DNA of 20,500 nucleotides from Clostridiales bacterium. Lineage in GTDB: Bacteria > Bacillota > Clostridia > Christensenellales > CAG-138. Shown here one piece after another: positions 15,755 to 20,500 of this stretch. The translations under genes and the position numbers were made by a program. The notes under the pieces were generated by a model. The model was not told where the DNA came from. It ran no database searches and was given only the letters and a program-made list of their open reading frames with translations. Where the stretch lies: contig JAISXK010000069.1 in NCBI GenBank assembly GCA_031270585.1, positions 1 through 20,500 on the forward strand, in the 5' to 3' direction. Each line of letters opens with the position of its first letter. The first letter of the stretch is position 1.

Positions 15755-16719
15755 GCGCCCCCTTTCAAACCGCGTTCCCCATTATGCTTGCGCCGATGGC
15801 CGGCGTGACGGATATGCCCTTTCGCGCGCTGTGCCGCGAGATGGGCTGTGATATGGCGTATACCGAGATGGTGAGCGCAAGCGGGCTGTACAATAAAAAC
15901 GCCAAAACGAAGCTGCTTTTAGAAACGCATCCGCAGGGGGAACCGTGCGGCGCGCAGCTTTTTGGCGGCGACCCCGCCGTGATGGCGTACGCGGCGGCGT
16001 GGATCGAAAACGAATGCGCGGGCAGATTCACCCTGATTGATATCAACATGGGCTGCCCCGCCCACAAAATCACGCGCGGCGGCGAAGGCGGCGCCCTGAT
16101 GAAGAACCCCGCGCTGGCGGGGGCCATTGTCGGCCGTGTGGCCGACGCGGTAAAATTACCCGTCACCGTAAAAATCCGCGCGGGCTGGGATAAAGGCGGC
16201 GTGAACGCCGTATCGTTCGCCCGCGTGATGCAGGAGAGCGGCGCCGCAGCCGTATGCGTGCATGGGCGCACCGCCGTACAGCAATATTGCGGCAAGGCGG
16301 ATTGGGGGGTGATAGGCGAGGTAAAGGCCGCACTGACGATACCCGTGTGGGGCAACGGCGATATCTTTACCGCAAAAGACGCGCTCATGATGCGCGCGCG
16401 CACCGGCATAGACGGGGTGCTTGTGGCGCGCGGCGCGCTTGGCAACCCCTTTTTGTTTCGTGAAATCAAGGCCGCGCGCGACGGCAAAAGTGTCGCGCCT
16501 CCCGCCATACGGGAGCGGGTGCATGTGGCGTTGCGCCACGCCGCCATGATGCAGGACTATAAGGGCGCGCGCGGCATGATCGAGATGCGCAAGCATATCG
16601 CCTGGTATATGCGCGGGTGCAAAGGCTGCGCTATACTGCGCGGCAAACTGCAGGCCGTGCGCGCGTATGGGGAGCTGGAAGAATTGCTTCTCGGCTATCT
16701 GGCCGATAGCGCGCGATAA
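15751..16719 (+). CDS. dusB: tRNA-dihydrouridine synthase (DusB family)
   Basis: Dus enzymes reduce uridine to dihydrouridine in tRNA, using FMN and NADPH. The 322-aa TIM-barrel protein shows LAPMAGVTDMPFR (13-25), INMGCPAHKITRGGEGGALM with catalytic Cys102, KIRAGWD 141-147, VHGRTAVQQYCGKADW, GNGDI and DGVLVARGALGNPF. The C-terminal helical tRNA-binding domain is complete. The only start before the essential LAPMAG strand is TTG 15751, which overlaps the TGA of the preceding gene (TTGA) and lacks a clear ribosome site, so translational coupling is likely. In many Firmicutes dusB is a stand-alone or folate-cluster gene; thyA and folA are indeed close by but on the other strand. DusB versus another Dus subgroup is not certain. 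Confidence 0.93.
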   Translation: MSAPFQTAFPIMLAPMAGVTDMPFRALCREMGCDMAYTEMVSASGLYNKNAKTKLLLETHPQGEPCGAQLFGGDPAVMAYAAAWIENECAGRFTLIDINMGCPAHKITRGGEGGALMKNPALAGAIVGRVADAVKLPVTVKIRAGWDKGGVNAVSFARVMQESGAAAVCVHGRTAVQQYCGKADWGVIGEVKAALTIPVWGNGDIFTAKDALMMRARTGIDGVLVARGALGNPFLFREIKAARDGKSVAPPAIRERVHVALRHAAMMQDYKGARGMIEMRKHIAWYMRGCKGCAILRGKLQAVRAYGELEELLLGYLADSAR

Positions 16720-16737
16720 AACCGCCCCGCCGGTTTT
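16718..16737 (+). terminator. Possible terminator hairpin after dusB
   Basis: AAAACCG (16718-16724) and CGGTTTT (16731-16737) form a 7-bp stem with a 6-nt loop right at the dusB stop codon. The T-run is part of the stem, so it is bidirectional in form, and it is not followed by further T residues. A second candidate with seven T is at 16796-16825. Confidence 0.35.
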
Positions 16738-17101
16738 ACGCGGCGGAGCGGCTGTGTATCGTTCAATCAAGGAGTATTTATTTTACATGACTGTACCGGC
16801 GTTGTGCCGGCGCGAGGCTTTTTTTGGATCATCTTTCAGTCATGATACTTATGTATATGACGCCGGCCGCGTATACGTTACAGAGTTTTTTGGTAAACAG
16901 AGGGCGCGAACGGGTAAAGTACCCGGGGAATCCTCCCAATATTCGCGGGCATTCAACAAACGGCGGCGCGCATATTGTCAAACGCGCGGGTTCGCCCGCG
17001 TATTGCGCGAAAAACCCCGGTTGCGGGCGAAGGAGACACGGGGGTAACAACAGCGCGCCGCCTTTGTTGCGCCGCGCTTAAAAACGCAAAAAAATTTGCT
17101 T
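16720..17101. other. 382-bp gap between convergent dusB and folA, with hairpins and no convincing gene
   Basis: From left to right: AAAACCG/CGGTTTT hairpin at the dusB stop (16718-16737); AAGGAG at 16769-16774; CCGGC/GCCGG hairpin (16796-16810) followed 8 nt later by seven T (16819-16825); nested complementary segments CCGGGG/CCCCGG (16923-16928 with 17015-17020), CGCGC/GCGCG (16967-16971 with 17005-17009) and a CGCGGG-TTCG-CCCGCG tetraloop hairpin (16985-17000). An 86-codon frame starts at ATG 16787, 12 nt after AAGGAG, but its product resembles nothing I know and another frame is open over the same DNA. It could be a structured RNA, decayed sequence or a small orphan gene. Confidence 0.4.
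17080..17099 (-). terminator. Possible terminator of the thyA-folA transcript
   Basis: On the minus strand GCAAA-TTTT-TTTGC (17099-17086) is followed by G and five T (17084-17080), three bases beyond the folA stop. The stem is short and AT-rich, so the call rests mainly on position and the U-tract. Confidence 0.4.
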
Positions 17102-17623
17102 TCACAACACGATCCCCTCCTGAACGAAGGCCGTGTTGCGGTAGGCGGCGTATAAAAAGCGCAGGCCGCCCTCCTCATACACCGGGGATTTTGCCGCGAG
17201 CCGCCAGTTGGGCAGTCTGGACAGACGGGGAAGCGCGCAATCCGCCTTGCGTCCGGCGAACACGTGCGTGATATACGCGATTGCGCAATAGGGCAGCAGC
17301 AGTTCGTAAATGGCCGCTCCGCCTATAACAAAGGGGATCTTGCGGGCGCACAGGGGGGTTTGCAGCAGCCGTAACAGCGCGGCGACGCCATTTACCCCAA
17401 GCGCGCCTGCAGGCAGCGGCGCGTCCTTTTGGGTGAAGACGATATTGACGCGGTTTTTCAGCGGCGCGCCCCCCGGCAGCGACAACAGGGTGTTTTTGCC
17501 CATGACGACGACCTGCCCGTTTGTCAGTGCGCGAAAGCGTTCCATATCCCGGCGGATATGGAACAACAGCCTGTTTTCGCAGCCCAGGCCCCATGCGCGG
17601 TCAACCGCCGCAATCAGGCGCAT
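17102..17623 (-). CDS. folA: Dihydrofolate reductase
   Basis: DHFR regenerates tetrahydrofolate from the dihydrofolate made by thymidylate synthase. The 173-aa product starts MRLIAAVDRAWGLG, then NRLLFHIRRDMERFRALT with the conserved active-site Asp, VVMGKNTLLSLPG, NRVNIVFTQ, and FVIGGAAIYELLLPY for cofactor binding. The segment before the active Asp reads HIRRD, where many family members have LP.D or IP.D. Start chosen at 17623: AAGGGA lies about 8 nt upstream and the protein then begins as the family does; the longer frame would run into thyA. It begins 22 bp after the thyA stop, so the two form one operon. Confidence 0.93.
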   Translation of the reverse strand: MRLIAAVDRAWGLGCENRLLFHIRRDMERFRALTNGQVVVMGKNTLLSLPGGAPLKNRVNIVFTQKDAPLPAGALGVNGVAALLRLLQTPLCARKIPFVIGGAAIYELLLPYCAIAYITHVFAGRKADCALPRLSRLPNWRLAAKSPVYEEGGLRFLYAAYRNTAFVQEGIVL

Positions 17624-17645
17624 GCCGCTTCCCTTTTGCGTAAAG

Positions 17646-18473
17646 TCATACGGCGACGGGTATGGGTGTGGAAAATTCGTGATACCGGTAGCCCTCCAGC
17701 GTGAAATGATCTTTGGTATAAGCGTAAAAATCCGCGGCCTCCCGCACAACAAGGCGCGGCGCGGGGTAGGGGGTGCGCGCCAAGAGATCTTTTATGAGCG
17801 GTACGTGCCTGTCGTAAATATGCGCGTCGGCAATCACATGCACGAGTTCGCCGGGAATGAGCCCGCTTACCGCGGCAAACATATGCACGAGCACGGCGTA
17901 TTGGCATACGTTCCAGTTGTTGGCGGTGAGCATATCCTGCGAGCGCTGGTTGAGTATGGCGTTGAGCGTGTCGCCGCTCACGTTAAACGTCATGCCATAC
18001 GCGCAGGGGTAAAGCGGCATATCCATCAAATCCGCGTGCACATACATGTTGGTGATGATGCGGCGGCTATGCGGGTTATGCGACAGATCAAACAATACGC
18101 GATCCACCTGATCGAACATGCCCTCGCGGTAGCGGTGGAGAACGCCCAGCTGATAGCCATACGCTTTGCCGATGGTGCCCCGTTCATCCGCCCAGCTATC
18201 CCATATGCGGCTATGCAGTTGCGCGGTGTCGTTGGATTTTTTCTGCCATATCCACAGCAGTTCGTCAACGGCGCTTTTCAGGTATGTGCGCCGCAGCGTG
18301 AGTATGGGAAACTCGCGCGCGAGATCGTAACGGTTGACGACGCCAAAAAGCTTTACCGTATGCGCCGGTGCGCCGTCGCTCCAGCGGGGCCGCACGGCAA
18401 GGCCGGTATCCCACACGCCCTTCGCCAATATATCGCCGCAATTTTTGATAAACACGTCGTCCGCGTAGCTCAT
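17646..18473 (-). CDS. thyA: Thymidylate synthase, Bacillus subtilis ThyA-type
   Basis: ThyA methylates dUMP to dTMP with methylene-tetrahydrofolate, leaving dihydrofolate for the DHFR coded next. The 275-aa product shows RWSDGAPAHT, FPILTLRRTYLKSAVDELLWIW, SRIWDSWADERGTIGKAYGYQLG, a phosphate-binding SRR, the catalytic Cys in YPCAYG (residue 157 from this start), QRSQD and NNWNVCQYA. The usual Pro-Cys-His is Pro-Cys-Ala-Tyr here; B. subtilis ThyA also lacks that His (PCVYE), and the overall pattern fits that subgroup. Start chosen at ATG 18473, 9 nt after GGGGCGG; the ATG at 18491 lacks a ribosome site. The protein ends in VAV, as is typical. Confidence 0.94.
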   Translation of the reverse strand: MSYADDVFIKNCGDILAKGVWDTGLAVRPRWSDGAPAHTVKLFGVVNRYDLAREFPILTLRRTYLKSAVDELLWIWQKKSNDTAQLHSRIWDSWADERGTIGKAYGYQLGVLHRYREGMFDQVDRVLFDLSHNPHSRRIITNMYVHADLMDMPLYPCAYGMTFNVSGDTLNAILNQRSQDMLTANNWNVCQYAVLVHMFAAVSGLIPGELVHVIADAHIYDRHVPLIKDLLARTPYPAPRLVVREAADFYAYTKDHFTLEGYRYHEFSTPIPVAV

Positions 18474-18525
18474 AAGCGCGCACCGCCCCATGCACTATTT
18501 TTAATTTATGGCCGCCTTTTGTTTC

Positions 18526-18554
18526 AGTATACAACAGCGGCGGGCGCTTGGAAA
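18526..18554 (-). promoter_or_regulatory. Sigma-A promoter for thyA-folA
   Basis: On the minus strand TTTCCA (18554-18549), a 17-nt spacer and TATACT (18531-18526) make a good promoter with its start near 18519. It is divergent from the ligase promoter at 18571-18599; the two -35 boxes are only 16 bp apart, so the polymerases would compete for space. Confidence 0.65.
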
Positions 18555-18570
18555 GGCTTAAACGGGAGCC

Positions 18571-18599
18571 TTGTAAAAAAACGGCCCTTATGCTATACT
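18571..18599 (+). promoter_or_regulatory. Extended -10 sigma-A promoter for the O-antigen ligase-like gene
   Basis: TTGTAA (18571-18576), a 17-nt spacer and TATACT (18594-18599) with TGC just before it (18591-18593) form a strong promoter. The transcript should start near 18606, which excludes the GTG at 18601 as a start codon and supports ATG 18655. Confidence 0.75.
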
Positions 18600-18654
18600 G
18601 GTGACGGATTTTAAAAGATTTCAGGCTTTTTTGCGGCTGCGGACAGGGGTTATC

Positions 18655-18744
18655 ATGGAAAAAAAGAAAAAGCCCGCCGCGCGGATGGAAAATAAGAAAA
18701 GGCCCGCCGCGCGGATGGAAAAAAAGAAAAAGCCCGCCGCGCGG
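18655..18744 (+). repeat. Three 30-bp tandem repeats at the start of the ligase gene
   Basis: Units at 18655-18684, 18685-18714 and 18715-18744 each begin with an in-frame ATG and encode MEKKKKPAAR, MENKKRPAAR and MEKKKKPAAR. Units 1 and 3 are identical and unit 2 differs at two bases. The result is a strongly basic N-terminal tail on a membrane protein. Only the first ATG has an AGGGG ribosome site. Confidence 0.9.
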
Positions 18745-20298
18745 GCGGACGATCAGGCGGTACGGCATATGGATGTGCGCCGGGCGCTTGGGGTTATCAC
18801 GCGCGGGTTCGTGCTATGCATGTTCGTAATACACGCCCTGAGCATATCCGGCAATTATATGCAGATACGGTACAAGCAGCGCGTGTATGTGCTCCTGCTG
18901 ACGCTGATGGCCGCAGCGACGTTGTTGGTGCTGTTTTACCAGGCGGCGCAGGGCCGTAGACCGGGCTTCGGTTTTAAAAAATGGGCAAAGTGCATAAAAA
19001 TACATGAATACATGCTGCTGGGGTATTGGGCCGTTATGCTGCTTTCCGCCCTGCTTTCGCCCTATCAAGAAAACGTGTGGCTCGGCGTTACCCGGCCGGA
19101 AGGGTTTTGGCTGCAATCGGCCTATATCGCGTCCTTTTTTATGATTTCGCGCTTTTATAAGCCTGATGAGCGGGATATGCTTGTGTACGTCTCTGTCATG
19201 GCGCTTATTTCCGTTTACGGCGTATTTCAATATTACGGGCTGGATTTTTTAGAGCTGGCCCCCGAGGAATTTTACGGGCCCAAACTGCTGCTCTTTTCCA
19301 CCATCAACAACCGCAACGTCGCGTCCACGCTACTGGTGATGGCGTTTGGCTTTGGCGTTGTGATGTTTACGCAAAAAAGCAAAAAGCGGGATTGGGCGTA
19401 TTTTGTGTGCGCGCTCATACTCTTTTACGCCCTGCTCATCACCGATACGGAAAGCGGCTATGTGGGCCTGTTGCTGGCTGGCGCGCTCAGTCTCGCGCTG
19501 CTTGTGCGCGACCGCCATATGGCCGCCAGGCTTTGCGCGCTGTTTGCGTGCTTCTTCGCGCTGCTCTTTATAAACGGCAGCGTATACCCGCTGTTACAAA
19601 CCGGTTGGGAAGGGTGGTTTGCGCCCTGGCCGTTTGGCGGGCTGCTCGCTATAGCGCCCTATGCCGCAGGGGCGTTTGCCGCTGCTGCGGCGCTCTTTAA
19701 GTTTTTAAAGGTGAAAACGCCGAAAATATCCGGCAAGGTTTGGCGCCGCGGCTGGCCGGTGCTGTTTATTGCGCTGCTTGTGCTCCTGTGCGCGTGTATG
19801 CCCGTGATCGCCGGGGCGACGCAGTTGCGTTCGTTTGACGAGCTCAATGAAATGCTTCACGGCAATATAGAGGATACCTTTATGAGCAACCGCGCCTACA
19901 TCTGGAGCCGCGCGCTGACGCTTGTGCCGGACAGGCCCCTGATAGGGCATGGGCCCGACGCGTTTGAGGCCGCGTTCAAAGTGTTTTACGATGAGTCCGC
20001 AGAGCTTTTTGGCGTATACTTTGATAAAGCCCACAGCGAATGGGTGCAGGCGCTGGTGGATGTGGGCGCGCTGGGCTTTGCGGCGCTGATGGGTTTTTAT
20101 GGCGCGCTCTTTTACGCAGCGCGCAAAAAAACCGGCAACACGTTTACGCTGGCGCTTGGCTTCGCGATGCTCGTTTACGTGATACAGGCGGCGTTTAATT
20201 TTGCCACGCCGGTAGCCCATCCCATCGTATGGACGGTGTGGGGCGTATTTGGCGCGCGCATACAAAATGACGACGAAAGTGAGCTTCCCGCGATCTGA
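18655..20298 (+). CDS. O-antigen ligase/polymerase-like (Wzy_C) membrane protein
   Basis: Proteins of this family join or polymerise glycan chains on the outer face of the membrane. The 547-aa product has a basic cytoplasmic tail (three 10-residue repeats), then about ten to twelve hydrophobic segments. A large outside loop near the C-terminus includes SNRAYIWSRALTLVPDRPLIGHGPD and KAHSEWVQALVDVGALG, matching the Wzy_C/O-antigen ligase pattern of a conserved Arg, a G-x-GP-x-x-F block and an H-x-E/N-x-x-Q block before a final membrane pair. ATG 18655 is 5 nt after AGGGG; GTG 18601 sits inside the promoter. The next gene overlaps its stop by one base. In Gram-positive bacteria the glycan could be a teichoic-type or capsular polymer or a protein glycan; the substrate is unknown. 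Confidence 0.85.
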   Translation: MEKKKKPAARMENKKRPAARMEKKKKPAARADDQAVRHMDVRRALGVITRGFVLCMFVIHALSISGNYMQIRYKQRVYVLLLTLMAAATLLVLFYQAAQGRRPGFGFKKWAKCIKIHEYMLLGYWAVMLLSALLSPYQENVWLGVTRPEGFWLQSAYIASFFMISRFYKPDERDMLVYVSVMALISVYGVFQYYGLDFLELAPEEFYGPKLLLFSTINNRNVASTLLVMAFGFGVVMFTQKSKKRDWAYFVCALILFYALLITDTESGYVGLLLAGALSLALLVRDRHMAARLCALFACFFALLFINGSVYPLLQTGWEGWFAPWPFGGLLAIAPYAAGAFAAAAALFKFLKVKTPKISGKVWRRGWPVLFIALLVLLCACMPVIAGATQLRSFDELNEMLHGNIEDTFMSNRAYIWSRALTLVPDRPLIGHGPDAFEAAFKVFYDESAELFGVYFDKAHSEWVQALVDVGALGFAALMGFYGALFYAARKKTGNTFTLALGFAMLVYVIQAAFNFATPVAHPIVWTVWGVFGARIQNDDESELPAI

Positions 20299-20500
20299 TG
20301 GCTGTTAAAATGAGGGGCGCCGCAGAAAAACAACAGGGCAGGCTGCGGTATTGGGCAAGAGCGGTTGGGACGTGCCTGACGGACTGCCTGTTTTTGAATG
20401 TCGCGCTTGGCTTTTCCTGCCTTTTCTTTACATATCTGCTGAAGAAGGATTCGCCCATATTCGGCATCTACCTGCGCGCCATACCCGTGCTGACGGCGGG
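20298..20500 (+). CDS. N-terminus of a membrane protein, possibly polysaccharide biosynthesis (partial)
   Basis: ATG 20298 overlaps the ligase stop (TGATG) and the frame stays open to the window end, giving 67 codons. The product begins MAVKMRGAAEKQQGRLRYW and has a hydrophobic segment (LFLNVALGFSCLFFTYLL) and the start of another (IYLRAIPVLTA). This pattern, a membrane helix with Asp and Asn then a short loop, recalls the N-terminus of CapD/FlaA1-type sugar-nucleotide dehydratases or polyprenyl-glycosyl-phosphotransferases, which often neighbour Wzy-like genes. That is a guess from a short fragment. Tight coupling to the ligase gene supports a shared glycan role. Confidence 0.6.
   Translation, partial: MAVKMRGAAEKQQGRLRYWARAVGTCLTDCLFLNVALGFSCLFFTYLLKKDSPIFGIYLRAIPVLTA

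Noticed and set aside
16985..17000. tRNA T-arm-like GGTTCG segment
   Set aside because: It is a simple CGCGGG-TTCG-CCCGCG hairpin. No acceptor, D or anticodon arms are arranged around it.
16787..17047. 86-codon frame after AAGGAG in the dusB-folA gap
   Set aside because: The 12-nt spacing is long, the product matches nothing I know, it is very Arg-rich, and a second frame is open over the same bases. It is mentioned only within the gap entry.
17310..18614. Long plus-strand frame of about 434 codons opposite folA and thyA
   Set aside because: It is the shadow of two clear genes on the minus strand. Low stop-codon frequency in GC-rich DNA explains the length, and it runs through both promoters.
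18265..18768. Minus-strand frame with repeated PRGGLFLFFH units
   Set aside because: The pattern is the antisense of the 30-bp repeats in the ligase gene and of the thyA 5' region, with no start signals.

Overview
The window reads as chromosomal DNA from a GC-rich, low-coverage lineage of Firmicutes, probably Clostridia (Christensenellales-like). The evidence is the ftsK/spoIIIE-rimO-pgsA-cinA-recA order known from Bacilli and Clostridia, a thymidylate synthase of the Bacillus subtilis ThyA type, a VanW/YoaR protein, clear sigma-A promoters with TATACT -10 boxes, and GGAGG-type ribosome binding sites. The lineage is inferred from gene order and protein style; no species can be named.

Layout. 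1-92 is the tail of an unrecognised plus-strand gene. 93-295 is non-coding and holds six 18-bp tandem repeats. 296-2077 is hflX, with an unusual N-terminal JAMM-like domain. Converging on it from the minus strand are dapB (3926-3147) and then a membrane HD-GYP phosphohydrolase (3058-2141), whose likely terminator lies inside the end of hflX. 3927-4245 is a divergent control region. 4246-6079 is a type II restriction-modification pair: a DNA methyltransferase with motif order IV then I, overlapping an XcyI-family endonuclease. This pair is visibly lower in GC than the rest and looks acquired. 6254-13337 is the housekeeping block ftsK, rimO, pgsA, cinA and recA, with promoters before ftsK and recA. 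14841-13354 (minus) is a VanW-family envelope protein. 15044-16719 is an unknown one-TM protein overlapping a dus tRNA-dihydrouridine synthase. 16720-17101 is a 382-bp gap with hairpins but no convincing gene. thyA and folA (18473-17102, minus) form a thymidylate/folate operon. 18655-20298 is an O-antigen ligase/polymerase-like membrane protein, followed by an overlapping membrane protein that is cut by the window end.

How it fits together. Most genes are core: ribosome rescue (HflX), lysine/DAP synthesis (DapB), chromosome segregation (FtsK/SpoIIIE), S12 modification (RimO), phospholipid synthesis (PgsA), NMN salvage (CinA), recombination (RecA), tRNA modification (Dus) and dTMP supply (ThyA plus DHFR). 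The accessory content is the R-M cassette and the surface-glycan genes at the right edge. The strongest oddities are the JAMM metal-site motif at the front of HflX, the XcyI-type cassette with paired 22-bp palindromic repeats in its leader and scarcity of CCCGGG in the window, the altered substrate loop in DapB, and a 30-bp tandem repeat carrying three in-frame ATGs at the start of the ligase gene. I did not find a wholly new multi-gene system.
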